From Pleurotus djamor (taxonomy: Eukaryota; Basidiomycota; Agaricomycetes; Agaricales; Pleurotaceae): DNA of 50,119 bases. Under the pieces are notes generated by a model, which did not search any database, was not told the DNA's origin, and saw only the letters and a program-made list of their open reading frames with translations. Numbering within the stretch: the stretch's first letter is position 1; every line of letters starts with the position of its first letter. Below are positions 1 to 10,412 of this stretch, in pieces. Position numbers and translations under genes: made by a program. The stretch lies in contig JAPEVF010000321.1 in NCBI GenBank assembly GCA_029747585.1, positions 1 to 50,119 of the forward strand. Direction: 5' to 3'.

Positions 1-335
1 GAGATGTTGGGAGTGTAGTAGGCGATTTCTTCGGAAGGGCTGGACATCATCGTTCTATGATTGTAGGACGATGTTGTCAGGCCTTTCCGAGGAGGCAGTG
101 TAGCAGTAGAGTCCATTGCGACTATGAGCGGCCTTTCCTTTCCCCCCNGTCTCCCCAATCCCCCACCCTTTCACCCCTTTCCCCTATTTTCCTTCATTCC
201 TTTTCCCTTCTCGCAAATTTTCTAACGCTCATTTCCCTCAACAACTTCGGTCCGAGAGGCGCCAGGTATATCTAGGGCTACTCGCCAAGTTATCCGAATG
301 GATGTGCTGGAACGGAACCTGGGGTTTGGGTAGAA
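1..335 (+). repeat. Dispersed repeat, copy 1 (truncated by window edge)
   Basis: This stretch matches the reverse complement of about 9970-10303 nearly continuously, with substitutions and small indels. The best-conserved part is positions 1-150. It contains a short hairpin: CATCGTTCTA and TAGGACGATG (about 50-75) pair at 9 of 10 positions around a 6-nt loop. A pyrimidine-rich run at 140-215 carries an N at 148. Near 285-330 both copies encode a similar peptide on the strand opposite to the hairpin-proximal end, so the unit may include the tail of an old coding sequence. The element begins before the window. I do not recognise the family; no transposase or terminal signature is visible. Confidence 0.75.
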
Positions 336-620
336 ATGATGGAAATCTCGGGGTCGTATTGGATTCGCGCTGTTTCGATGAAATTGTATATCTGACATTC
401 AAAATCAATCTTGTGAATGCGAAATCCTCCTGCGTGAGGCCTTGTTCTTTCCATGAGTTCAGGCGATAAGGGAAGCAGTATGTTCACTCGCGTCGGTAAA
501 AGCATTAAGTGTAATCTTATGTCTTGACGCTAGCGACAATTTGTCACCTCCACCGTACGTTCCCTACAACACGCGTAAAAATGGCAATCTTCAAGCTGGA
601 CTTGCGCGTTTGTCTCATCA

Positions 621-1367
621 TTACCCGCTTTCACCACCATCCACCTCTACATTTTCGACGCCCAAGCAAACCCTTTTCAGCCTCTCCGAAACGTCGGTTC
701 CGGCAGCTCCAAAAACAGACAATTTCCGCACATGCTTCAACCCACGCAATAAAGGTACGTCCCACATCCCTTCAAACACTCTCATCTCCTCGACGGACCT
801 ATCTCGACGTTTGTCGTCTTCGAATTGATATGAGATCTCCAGGTGCGTGACTTGGGGTGGAAAGTTAATCAATCGGCACCCTTGAAATAGATCCCCAAAT
901 GAGGAATTATAGTAATGAATGGATATTTTCGTTAGGAGAGGGAGTAATGCTGGAATCCTGTGGATGTAGTGCAGGAGGTTGAAGACGCTGGCTCCAATGT
1001 CGACTTGGGTGTTGGTCGTTTTACTGCGAAGCATGTCCACGGTGGGAGGTTCGATGTAAAAAGTCAATGAACGGCACAGTTGGTCGTATCGTGGATGGGA
1101 AGACGAATTCCCTCTGTCTTGTGTCGTTTGTGGTTCAAGGAGCTGTTGAAAGTGAGTTGCGTACGAGCGACAGGGTATGTAGACATTCTTTGCGGAGATG
1201 TTTTGGAATATTGACGACCAGGCTTTGCTGACGAGTAAGGAGGAGACCATAAATTCGATGCGGTGGGTGTTTGATAGTCTCGGCGAAGTTGAAGAGAAAG
1301 ATAGCCAAGATGTTTGGATGATCTGTTCAACGATTTCGGCTGGTAAGGATATCGTCGTCGTAGTCAT
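621..1367 (-). CDS. F-box-like protein (hypothetical)
   Basis: An intronless reading frame of about 248 residues from the ATG at 1367. The N-terminus has a threonine-rich stretch followed by SLPAEIVEQIIQTSW, and then VSSLLVSKAWSSIFQNI. This resembles the degenerate F-box (LPxEIxxxI ... SLVCKxW) common in Agaricomycetes, where such genes form large families. The rest looks like an irregular leucine-containing region without clear LRRs. The frame is open further upstream to about 1559, but that portion is basic and lacks conserved features, so I prefer the methionine just before the F-box. F-box proteins are substrate adaptors of SCF ubiquitin ligases; the substrate here is unknown. The 3' limit could change if a C-terminal intron exists. 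Confidence 0.6.
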   Translation of the reverse strand: MTTTTISLPAEIVEQIIQTSWLSFSSTSPRLSNTHRIEFMVSSLLVSKAWSSIFQNISAKNVYIPCRSYATHFQQLLEPQTTQDRGNSSSHPRYDQLCRSLTFYIEPPTVDMLRSKTTNTQVDIGASVFNLLHYIHRIPALLPLLTKISIHYYNSSFGDLFQGCRLINFPPQVTHLEISYQFEDDKRRDRSVEEMRVFEGMWDVPLLRGLKHVRKLSVFGAAGTDVSERLKRVCLGVENVEVDGGESG

Positions 1368-1950
1368 GGTGTCTGTGCGTTTGAGAGGGGCGGACGGATT
1401 CAAAATCTGACTGAAAGGCCCGTTCTCTGCCCCTGAGAGAAGCCCCTTTCTCCAGGCTAACTTGTCATCGATCTTGGCCCAGGCCAGACTTCGGTTCATC
1501 CGTCGTGCCAGGCCTCCGCGCTTCAACGAACTTTGATTGAATCGCCGTTCAATATTCAATCATAACCCACTTCGGAACTGCCATCGCTGCGCAATCCGCG
1601 TCGGAAGGCTTCTCCTGATGACTACTCGTGGATTACTAAGTTCGACTCTTGGCTGCCTCGAAATGACCCAACAATTTAAGGAAGAGGAGGTAAAGCTGCC
1701 TTGCGACCGTAAAAACGTCTTCACTTGCGATGGTAGGCAAACATCTTCTTGCTGTTGGCAACCCCCTTCAGGAGGCAGATCAGGAGGTAGAACGCCGAGA
1801 GGTGATGTCATTTCGCTGCTGCTGCGGCTGCTCCATTTGGACAGCGCAGGCTCTTTCCGAGCCCGGCTACATGATTCCACTTAAGTCAGCCTCGAAGTCA
1901 CCGTCACCCTCGTTTCTTCTTACCATTCCCTATCACATTCTCAACAATCC
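1368..1950. other. Intergenic region, divergent promoter
   Basis: This region separates the divergent F-box-like gene and the Lsb3/Ysc84 gene. Short open frames exist on both strands near 1560-1880, but neither has recognisable motifs or convincing codon use. The last 70 nt before the ATG at 1951 are pyrimidine-rich (1890-1945), as is usual for a fungal leader. No TATA box stands out. Confidence 0.5.
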
Positions 1951-3906
1951 ATGAAACTCAACAGTCCGCTACCTCAGCCTCTTCCGAAGGAATGCGAGAA
2001 GGCAGCAAAGATATGTGCGTAGCACAAGTCCACATAGACCAGCCCGATTGGTACTGATTAACCCGTTTCCTCCTTTGTATGTTGGGATACAGTCAAGTCT
2101 TTCGTTGACAGCGGAAACAATGGCCTGGATGGTGTCATCCCAAGACACATCTTGGAAAATGCCAAAGGCTTCGCGATATTCACGATATTCAAAGCGGGGT
2201 TCTTGTTCTCCGCTCGAGCGGGTAGTGGTGTTGTCATTGCAAAGTTGTCCGACGGTAGTGAGTTGGTTCAGCATTCTTCAAGTTATATTGGCTGACTCTC
2301 ACTTGCTAGCTTGGTCCGCCCCGAGTGCAATCGGCACTGCGGGGCTTGGTGTAGGGGGACAGGCAGGGGCCGAGATGACGGACTTTCTGGTTGTATTGAA
2401 CTCGCAGTCGGTGCGCATCTATCATTGGTATCCACTGATATCTTGACTAATGCTATTCGCCACGTACGTGTGTCTGCTAGGCTATCGTGAGTCTCACGTC
2501 ACGGGCTCATCCTTGTAGCCGTCGGAGATGTACTCATTATTGTGCACTAGGCGTCGTTCATGGCTGCGGGATCGCTGACGTTAGGAGGTAACATGAGCAT
2601 TGCGCTCGGACCTCTGGGTCGCAATGGCGAAGCCTCTGGATCGGTCAATACGAAGGGCAAACTTGCTGCAATGTACGCCGTCTTTTATGCTACATTCCCT
2701 GTATCTAATCGTTTGATACAGGGTTTCTTACTCAAAATCTCGTGGGTTATTTGGGGGTGTCTCTTTGGAGGGCTCAGTGATCGTGGAACGTCAGGACGCC
2801 AACGCAATTGCCTACGGTAGCTCTGTTACAGCTAAACAGCTACTCTCTGGCTCGATTGACCCACCCAACTGGGCCAATACTCTTATCAAGACACTCGAGA
2901 CATGCACGGGATTGCCTGGTGGCATGAAATGGGTGGATGAATCATCAGCGCAGCGAGGCCGAGAAGGATCGTATGCGTTTGGTGGTCTCGGCAGCCCTAC
3001 CGTTGAATCACCTTCTTCGCTCAGTCTTGCTTCTCAGAGATCGAAGAAAGGGAGAAAGCCGTCGTTCCCGCCTGCTTCATGGAGTAACAACGATAGTAGC
3101 TCGTATTTCCCTACTCAAAAGCCCTCACCTCCTCGTACGCAGCAAGCCCCCCTCGTCGACCCTTTTGTCGAGCCCTCCCATTCATCACCCACATCCTTTC
3201 CCTCTCCCCGATTCGAAACGCATTTCGAATCTGATTACAGACCGGATGAGAAACCGCAGATGAAGCATCCTCGACTGTCTTTCTCGTCTCCGAATCCCTC
3301 TGAAGGTGCTTACGACTTTGGTTCGAACACGGGTCCTAAATTCACCAATGGCGCGGCGAATTCGCATAGTCGTTCCATGAGCACCAAGGTGCCGGCCTCT
3401 TCGTATAGTCCACCCTCCAAGTCGCACAACCGTAGTTTCTCTCACGTCCCCACGACATCGTCGCCCGACCCGTTTTCTTCGACGGGTGCGGCGAATGGCG
3501 TTGAATATGGGTATGGCGACCCGGAGGTGGATTATATAGCTTCGCCAACCATGTCTTCCAACGCGCCGAAGCCGTATATCGCACCGAAGCCAGAATTGAC
3601 GAGACCACTTCAGGCTGGGGAAATTGCCAGAGCCGTCGCGCTGTATGATTTCCATGCAGTTGAGGTGAGTAAGATGGATGCCTTGCCGCCGATGAGCCGC
3701 TGAGTGTTTATGTTTTCCGTTAGTCTGGCGACTTGTCATTCTCGAAGGGGGATGTCATTATTATCACGAAGAAGAGTGATAGTGTAGACGATTGGTAGGT
3801 GTCATTGTACGCTCTCTCGTTCGACTGCTAATGTATGTATAGGTGGAGGGGCAAGGCCCAAGGTACTGAAGGCATCTTCCCCGCCAATTTTGTCGAAGTT
3901 GTTTGA
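1951..3906 (+). CDS. LSB3: SYLF (Ysc84) plus SH3 domain actin-patch protein
   Basis: Eight exons join in phase: 1951-2014, 2093-2257, 2310-2410, 2481-2486, 2551-2672, 2722-3664, 3724-3794 and 3843-3906, giving about 511 residues. The N-terminus (MKLNSPLPQPLPKECEKAAK) and the core (GFAIFTIFKAGFLFSARAGS, then SAPSAIGTAGLGVGGQAGAE, SLTLGGNMSIALGPLGRN and GSVIVERQDANA) are the lipid- and actin-binding SYLF/Ysc84 domain. A serine/proline-rich linker of about 230 residues follows. The C-terminal SH3 domain has ALYDF, then SGDLSFSKGD, DDWWRGK and GIFPANFVEVV. Yeast Lsb3/Ysc84 act at cortical actin patches during endocytosis, binding Las17/Sla1. The 6-nt fourth exon supplies the two residues (AI) needed to keep family spacing between NSQS and ASFMAAG. 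Confidence 0.93.
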
Positions 3907-4096
3907 ATTTGAAGGCGTCCGCGACTCCCATGACTCGGAAGTGGTTTTTTNGTGCATTGTATCCTTTATCATGCTTGCATTTTTTCTATGTGTATTCCAT
4001 GTTCAAGTTGTTGTCTAGCATATTTCTACGCCACACGGTCCGATTTATTGATTATAACTCTAGAGAAGAAGATATCATTAGAGCCTCTCGTATGCG

Positions 4097-4876
4097 TTAT
4101 GATGGGGATGTTTTCCATGCGCCCAGCTTCTCAGCCTCCTCCTCCAAGGCTAAGATCTCTCTACCGACTTCTTCATCTAGTCGAGGATCAAGAGGTGCCA
4201 TTTCTCGGCCGTACATCTTTCCAAACATCGCGACCAATGGCGGTATTTCGTCTTCAACTTTGATGCTTTTGCCAGTCGCGCCTTCTAAGCTCCCTGCTTT
4301 GACATCTACCAAGCCACAAGCCACGACTTGGTTGAACCACGCTAGCGGTTCGTTGGTAACGTTAAACGCGAAACCATGATTCGTCAGCCGATGTCTAACT
4401 TGGACGCCGATGCTCGCAATCTTCGTATGCTCGTCCAGGAAGACACCGGTGTGGTCTGAGGGTACGTGTTGTACGCCATGGCGTTCGACAAAGTGGTTTT
4501 CCATGGTTTTCTGCATACGACAGATATAGTCCCGAATGCCCATAGCTGGGGAGTACCTCGACAGGTCGAGCAGGGGATAGCCGACTACCTGACCTGGTCC
4601 ATGGTAGGTTGTTTCGCCGCCACGTTGGATGAGCTGGTAGTCTGCACCGAGTTGTGTGAGCCGTTCACGGTCTGCTGAGGTTTCGTCGGATGTTTGTCGA
4701 CGACCACCTGTATAAACGGGTCTGTGCTGAAGGAGGAGGAGGAGGTCGCTGTGGGCTGATGGAACGCGTTTCCGCTGGAGGAGTTGGATCTGGTGGAGGC
4801 GCTCTTGCAGGGCGAGTGTCTGTGCGTAAGGGAGTGGTGTGCGGAAGTAGTGGTAGAGGATGGGAGGAAGTGACAT
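4097..4876 (-). CDS. LIP2: Lipoyl(octanoyl) transferase, mitochondrial
   Basis: A single-exon gene of 259 residues. It carries the LipB signature RGGETTYHGPGQVVGYPLLD (about residues 84-103), the lysine segment TKIASIGV followed by HGFAFNV, and the catalytic cysteine in VVACGLVDV. The family transfers octanoyl from acyl carrier protein to the lipoyl domains of glycine-cleavage H protein and 2-oxoacid dehydrogenase E2 subunits by a Cys/Lys mechanism. The start is the first methionine in the frame (MSLPPILYHYF); there is no long mitochondrial presequence, only a short hydrophobic N-terminus. The C-terminal 40 residues are acidic and look disordered. It converges on the Lsb3 gene (190 nt tail to tail) and shares its 5' region with the GH72 gene. 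Confidence 0.95.
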   Translation of the reverse strand: MSLPPILYHYFRTPLPYAQTLALQERLHQIQLLQRKRVPSAHSDLLLLLQHRPVYTGGRRQTSDETSADRERLTQLGADYQLIQRGGETTYHGPGQVVGYPLLDLSRYSPAMGIRDYICRMQKTMENHFVERHGVQHVPSDHTGVFLDEHTKIASIGVQVRHRLTNHGFAFNVTNEPLAWFNQVVACGLVDVKAGSLEGATGKSIKVEDEIPPLVAMFGKMYGREMAPLDPRLDEEVGREILALEEEAEKLGAWKTSPS

Positions 4877-5119
4877 GGGATTTGGGGAAAATGCCCCGCA
4901 CGGGATCGAACTTGGGACGTTACATAAGGCACGGCGTCCGTGGCTGTACGGGCATCTCCGCCCACATAAGCATCGAGGCTGGCGACAAGAGCCTTAGCCT
5001 TGGTTTTTTTTTTACCCCCAGCCTTATTTAAACTCGCTGCGGATATTTTCCACCACTCTCCTTTCCCCCACATCTCTACCCTTCTTCTCTTCTCTTCACC
5101 CTAGCTCAGCATTTCAGCC
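4877..5119. promoter_or_regulatory. Compact bidirectional promoter LIP2/GH72
   Basis: Only 243 nt separate the two divergent start codons. On the plus strand there is a T run (about 5003-5012), a TATA-like TATTTAA at about 5025-5031, and a CT-rich leader at 5050-5105 before the GH72 ATG at 5120. On the minus strand a B-box-like GTTCGATCC occurs near 4906-4914. No experimentally known factor site is recognisable. Confidence 0.5.
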
Positions 5120-7079
5120 ATGCTGGGTTCTTTCCGGGCATTCACTGCCCTTGTCGCGGCTACACTCCTTGCATCTCGCGTACAGGCTATCCCACGAATT
5201 ACCCGCTCAGGCAGGTACCTATACCAGGACGATGGAACACGGTTCTACATTAAGGGAATTGCATACCAGGAGCAGGGTGCGTTTTGCAGTCGATTTTTGC
5301 TTGGGGAGCGCGTTGTTAAGGGGCTGCTGTGATTTCAGGCGAAGTTGTTGAGAGCGACGACAACCATTTCGGAGAGCCGTCAACCTTCGTCGACCCTCTG
5401 TCGCTTCCGGATGCTTGCGCTCGTGACCTTCCATTCCTGCAACAGCTTGGAGTGAATACCCTGCGTATCTACAGTGTGGACTCGTCGCTCAACCACGATG
5501 CGTGCATGCAAGCCTTCAGCAACGCTGGCATCTACACTATGTGTGTGCTAATCGCTTCTCACTCCACTCCTACCCTCTGACGTTCTTCGTAGCATCGACT
5601 TGGCTCTTCCTCTCAACGGCTCCATCGATCGTGTTAGCCCGTCGTGGTCAACGAACATCCTCAACCAGTACCTTCGCACGATCGACACCTTCTCAAAGTA
5701 CGACAATGTCTTGGCTTACAACGTTGGAAATGAGGTAGTCGTGCAAGACTCCACTGCCATCTCTTCTTACGTCAAGGCTGCGGCTCGGGATGTTAAGACC
5801 TACCTGTGGGTATTTTTGCCCGTTGAACACGAGGCCTCGTGATTAAACTGATTTCTTCGACAGTGCCTCGATCTCTTCCCCCGCCCTGGTCGGTTATGCT
5901 GCTATCAATGGTGCTTCTGGATGGCGTGGTGACCTGGCCAACTATCTTACCTGCGACCCCTCTGGCTCAAACTCTGGTGCTACTTCCATCGATATCTATG
6001 GCTTGAACGACTAGTGAGTCGGTCACATACATGGCTGTATCTTATTCCTAACCCTTCCGTAGCGAATGGTGTGGGGATTCCTCCTTTGAGAGTGCCTATG
6101 CCGGCACCACTCGTGCTTTTGCCAACTACAACGTCGTCGCCTATTTCAGCGAGTTCGGTTGTATCACGTCGCCCCCACGTCTTTGGACCGAATCACAGGC
6201 TATTTTCAGCTCGCAGATGTCTGATGTTTGGTCCGGAGGTATCGCCTTCTCGTACTTCCCCGCCCAGAGTGTACAAGGTCAATTCGGCATGGTCACTGTC
6301 TCTGGTAACACTGTCACCACCAGCGATGATTTCGACCGTCTCAGAACACAGTACACTGGTGTCAGCGGACCCAACTCTCCCGCTCAGAGCAACGCTGCAA
6401 CGACCTATGGTGCTTGCCCCGCCCAGAGCAGCACGTTCCTGGCTTCCACTACCCTTCCCCCAACCCCTAACGAAGCCGCATGTGGATGCTTGGAGAGCAC
6501 TCTTAGCTGCCGATTCACCCCACCTACTGCCAACTACAGCGTCGTCGTCGGTGAACTCATCGGTACAGCTTGCAGCCTTCTCGGCCAGCAAGGTGGAAAC
6601 TGCAATGACATTGGCGGTGATGGAAACACAGGTACCTACGGCCGTCTCTCCGGCTGTGACCCTAGTGAGTCCTACCCTGTTTCCGCTCACCATTCTCCTG
6701 ANCTTTTTTTTTTCCTTCAGCGGTCAAATTGTCTTTTGTCATGAGCCAGTATTATGAAATCAACAACCGCAACGCCCAGGCCTGCAGCTTCTCAGGAAAT
6801 GGCACTGTCAACAGCGCCGCACCTTCTTCACCATCTGCTGCTAACGCTGCTGCGAGCTCATGTATCGCCAACCCCTCCGCTACCTTCACTCCCTCTGCAC
6901 CGCCCACTCAAACTGGCAGCAGCGGCTCTGGCAACAACAACGGCGGTGGTTCAAGCGGTGGAGGAAGCAGCAACAATAACAACGGTGCCATGCCCTTGAT
7001 GGCTGATGTTCGTGCCGTATTTGGCCTGAGCTCCATGGTTATCGCCGCCCTTGCCAGCGCGTTCTTCGTTCTGGCTTAA
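5120..7079 (+). CDS. GAS1: GH72 beta-1,3-glucanosyltransferase with CBM43 and GPI anchor
   Basis: Six exons (5120-5276, 5339-5540, 5593-5805, 5864-6013, 6063-6664, 6721-7079) join in phase to about 560 residues. A signal peptide (MLGSFRAFTALVAATLLASR) precedes the GH72 barrel: FYIKGIAYQ, LGVNTLRIYSVDSSLNHDAC, the acid/base glutamate in LAYNVGNEV and the nucleophile in VAYFSEFGC. A cysteine-rich CBM43/X8 module follows (ACGCLESTLSC ... GELIGTACSLL ... GCDP). The tail is rich in Ser/Gly/Asn and ends in a hydrophobic segment typical of a GPI-attachment signal. Gas/Gel enzymes elongate beta-1,3-glucan at the outer plasma membrane and cell wall. The symbol is by family; orthology to one yeast paralogue is not established. 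An N at 6702 is intronic. Confidence 0.95.
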
Positions 7080-7643
7080 GTCATGCACCTCCCTCACGCG
7101 CGAACGTTATGATTCTTGGTTTCATCAAAAGAGTTCTGGACTCGGAGCGAACACTTGGATAATTTATATGCTTGTGATGCAGCAAGGACTTTATTTCCAT
7201 CCCCTGGGTTAGAGACACGGACACATTGCTTTCCTATTTTATAATGTGCAGGCGTTCTCTAGTCTGGTTATATCTACATTGATTATCTGGTCCGTCGCCA
7301 CCTATACCTTTACTATATTGTACGCCTACCTGGACGCTTTGGGGGAGTCCTCTGGCCGCGGATTGACGTAGTACCCCGTTTCAATCCTCGTTGCCCGCAT
7401 TTGGACTTGCCCCCCCCCCCTTCATTATCTAGCTTACTAGGGCAGCAGTACTTAGTCTGTATACACTACCACTCGTTTATGACATGGACAGACTTGTACG
7501 ACGACGTCACTGGTCGCCGAGGGCTTTGAGTGCACGTGGACGAAATCGAAGTGGCGGAGTTTGCGCGGAGTATGAACAATTTTCCCAGGTTTCCCAGCGT
7601 CCGTAAACACTTCTTCACTTCTTGAACTGCAACCACCACCATC
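7080..7643. other. Intergenic region with poly-C tract
   Basis: This region holds the 3' untranslated part of the GH72 gene and the promoter of the following splicing-factor gene. A run of 11 C lies at 7410-7420. The final 25 nt (cttgaactgcaaccaccacc) look like a leader. An open frame on the minus strand at 7450-7775 overlaps the next gene antisense and shows no conserved features. I see no other element. Confidence 0.5.
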
Positions 7644-9675
7644 ATGGCTGCTGCTGCGTCTCCCTCCGCTGCTGATCGAGGTCCCGTCTCGCCACATTCT
7701 AAGCATCCGGACTCCCTTTCGTCGTCCGCACAAAACGCTCTCGTCACGGACTCCTCTATCCTCAATGGAGGCCATCCTGACGACCCAGAATATCCCGCTA
7801 ATTCAACCGCATCCCCTCCTCCCTCTCAGGAGCCTGATCCGTCAGAAAGCGTCACTAGGGCCGCTAGCGTGGCTGATTCTACTGCTCCTGCAAGCAAAGG
7901 GGAAACTTTCCGCGACAAACAGGCCAAGGTGCATACCCGGTCCCTTCCACATTGTTGATTCTTGTCTCTGTCTACCCTTCGATGATGTCCTTGATGTGTC
8001 TTGACTCCGCGCTAAAGGCATGGTTGACTTTTTCACTGTCGCTGGGGCTTCTGGTGACAATGATTCCCTATCGACTTTGATGCTCTTTTGAGATGCAGTC
8101 AACGGGCATCCCTTGGTTTTTCTGGTTTGTGTCGATGTGTATCCTTGTTTTTGGTCTTGCTCTTTGGTCTTGTTGACTGGGCTTCTCACACTCGTCCTTC
8201 GTTTGCTGTCCCAATCTGGTGTTTACCCTTTTTTTCGTCCGCAGCCGAACAAAGTCTATATTGGAGGGTTACCATCCAACACCCGCATCGAGGATTTGCG
8301 TTCTTGCTTCGGAAAGATAGGCAATATCATACAAATTGAGCTCAAGTAAGTATTAATGTCAATCGTCACCCAATCGCATATTGACGCGCGTTTCCATATA
8401 GAATTGGATATGGTTTCGTCGTAAGACCTCGCTTCTTTTGCCCCCTCCTACTCACTCACCCGCCCCTCCAGGAATTTGACAACACCCTTGCGGCTGAGGA
8501 GAGTGTCGCTAAATACAACGAGGGCTACTTTATGGGTAACAAAATCAGAGTTGAGATATCTCATGGTGGTCGAGCCACCCGTAACACCGGAGAGTCTGGT
8601 ACTTGCTTCCGATGTGGTGACACAGGTCACTGGGCAAGGTAAGCTGATCTTTGCTACGCGCTTAGCTGCTGTGACTTAACATGAACATTATGCGCAGAGA
8701 ATGCCCGAATGCCCCTCCCTCGTGAGTACCGCCCGTTGCTCGCTTCTCGTTGATCACTAATTGAAGGATATTATCAGTGACGCTCGAGACTCTCATGGTC
8801 GCCGCTCTGAGCCTCCTCTGATCGACCGGATACAAAGAGACTACCCTCCACCGAGGGACTACCCACCATATCGCGATGAATTTGGACCTCCTGGTCGCAT
8901 GCCTCCCCCAGGCAAGGATTCTCGCTACTATGACTACCCTCCTGGCAGAGACTATCGCAGAACTGCTTCCCCGACAAGGGACTATCGAGACTACCCTCCT
9001 CAACCTCCTTCCGGTCGTGGACGTGACTATGATGACTATCGACGCGCTCCTGGTCCTCCTGACCGCGACAGGTACCCTGACTACCGTAGCAGCCGCTATC
9101 CTCCCACTCTTGACAGTTATCGCGGTTATGCTGCACCTCCCCCGCCAGCTCCTTATCCAGCCTATGACCGATATGAAAGAAAGCCTGCTGATCGCTATCC
9201 TAGTGCCTCATACGCCCCTCCGCCTGCTGGCGCTGCCCGTTTGAGGTCGCCCCCTCGTCACGTTAGAGAGGACTATGAGAGGCCTCCAACTCTTCGGTTA
9301 GTTGCTTGGCCCCGTCTGTGGATGCACTGTACTTATCCCTCCTAGTGATTATGCCGAATATCGCGGTCGTCCGGTGACACCTCCGCGCTATCCTCCCGAC
9401 TATGTCAGGCCAGGAAGCGCGGAGGCTAGTGGTCGCTACAGGTTAGTCGTGGAATGACATTCGTTTCTATCTGAAGTTGATATATTGGCAGACGTCGCTC
9501 TGAAAGTCCTCCCCCTCGTGGCGCCTATGAGCAGGCTTATCCTCCCGGACCACCAAGAGACTCTTATGCTGGTTCTTACAGTGCTTCGGGCGCTCCCCCA
9601 CGCACTGGACGAGACTACCCTCCCCCTCCTCCTCCATCTGCTAGGGGTCGCGAAGCTGACTATCGAAGGTCTTGA
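7644..9675 (+). CDS. RRM plus CCHC zinc-knuckle SR-like splicing factor
   Basis: Eight exons (7644-7928, 8245-8345, 8402-8420, 8472-8638, 8698-8721, 8778-9296, 9346-9441, 9492-9675) give about 464 residues. A 95-residue Ser/Pro-rich head precedes the RRM, with RNP2 as KVYIGGLP and RNP1 as KIGYGFVEF. A CCHC zinc knuckle follows (CFRCGDTGHWARECP). The order RRM then knuckle is that of the SRSF7/RSZ22 class. The tail is not a classical RS domain: it repeats RDYPP, YPPRDY and RYPP with dispersed arginine and serine. Such proteins bind pre-mRNA and influence splice-site choice and export. RNP1 is encoded by a 19-nt exon and the end of the knuckle by a 24-nt exon. The first intron (316 nt) is several times longer than its neighbours. 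Confidence 0.88.
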
Positions 9676-9969
9676 GTTATCTATAAAAGTAATACATATA
9701 TCAGTGATTTCCTCGTCCGATGTAGAACACTTAGGTGTGCGCAGTATCTTCGTATCTTTGATTGCCATATTTCAGTTATTCCTAGTAAATTACCTCCTTG
9801 CCACTTGTCTATCCATGTTACTCAGAATCTCACTGTGTTTACCTGGTGTTTACCAGACCAAGATGGACCATAATATGAGTGGCTCATGGGTTGGGCAAGG
9901 TCTACTTCATCAACAAAAAGCAGGGCCAACTATTGAAGCTGCTACGACACCCAAACCTCCGACTGTACC
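9676..9969. other. Intergenic region with a possible coding relic
   Basis: Beyond the SR-like gene the sequence soon becomes AT-rich. At about 9880-9930 one frame reads GKVYFINKKQGQ, reminiscent of the middle of a WW domain, but no frame stays open through a full domain and the neighbouring frames carry the rest. It may be the decayed end of an older gene associated with the repeat that follows. I see no intact gene. Confidence 0.3.
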
Positions 9970-10303
9970 CAAACCCCGGGCTCCATCCCAACACATTCAT
10001 TCAGAAGACTTGGCGCAACGCCGGAGGTAGATCTGGCACTCCTCGCGATAGAGGGATTGAAGAAACATGAGTTAGAAAGTTCGCGAAAAGGTCGAGCGGA
10101 CGAAGGGGAAAATAGGGAAATTAAAAGGGGATAGGGAAAGGTGGGGGAATGGGGGGAAAAAGAAAAGGCCTCTCATAGTCGCAATGGACTCCACTGCTAC
10201 ACTGCCTCCTCGGAGAGGCCCGACAACATCGTCCTACAATCATAGAACGATGATGTCCAGCCTTTCCGAAGCAATCCCCTACTACACTCCCAAAATCTCG
10301 AGC
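9970..10303 (-). repeat. Dispersed repeat, copy 2 (inverted relative to copy 1)
   Basis: The reverse complement of this interval aligns with positions 1 to about 335. Shared landmarks in order are GGGAGTGTAGTAGG, CTTCGGAA, the CATCGTTCTATGATTGTAGG hairpin, CCGAGGAGGCAGTGTAGCAG, CATTGCGACTATGAG, a pyrimidine tract, CGCCAAGT and GGGGTTTGGGTA. The two copies lie about 10 kb apart in opposite orientation and bracket five genes. Divergence is clear, so neither copy is very recent. Confidence 0.75.
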
Positions 10304-10412
10304 ATCGCCGTAGGGCGTTGAACCTCTTTCAGGATAGAGTCTGGCCAAACTTTATCCTGAAAGAGACGCACTATGACGAAGCTCGAGATGTCGGGAGTGC
10401 AGTAGGGGAAGG
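10274..10412. repeat. Long imperfect palindrome (inverted duplication)
   Basis: The centre is near 10343. The inner arms CTCTTTCAGGATAGAGT and ACTTTATCCTGAAAGAG pair at 16 of 17 positions around a short spacer. Pairing continues outward with interruptions: CCCCTACTACACTCCC ... ATCTCGAGC on the left matches GCTCGAGAT ... GGGAGTGCAGTAGGGG on the right. Weaker similarity to the repeat body, with an internal deletion, extends on the right to about 10455 (GCGACCTATGAGAG). The structure would be a foldback or MITE-like end, or a tail-to-tail pair of elements. Confidence 0.8.

Noticed and set aside
1560..1880. Minus-strand open frame of 106 codons
   Set aside because: It overlaps a comparable plus-strand frame, has Ser/Pro-biased composition without motifs, and lies in the promoter region of two divergent genes.
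3185..3739. Long minus-strand open frame antisense to the Lsb3 linker
   Set aside because: It is an arginine-rich shadow of the Ser/Pro-rich coding strand; the sense frame has a recognised family and correct splicing.
4885..4985. tRNA-like segment on the minus strand (B-box GTTCGATCC, end GCGGGGCAT)
   Set aside because: The T-loop consensus is good, but the T-stem arms (CCCAA/CCGTG) do not pair, the acceptor pairs at only six positions, and no convincing D-arm or anticodon arm forms. A tRNAscan/Infernal run would decide; a significant hit would overturn this.
9840..10070. WW-domain-like peptide (KVYFINKKQGQ)
   Set aside because: Only a dozen residues match loosely, the two WW tryptophans are not in the same frame, and stops interrupt all frames. 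Kept only as a possible relic.
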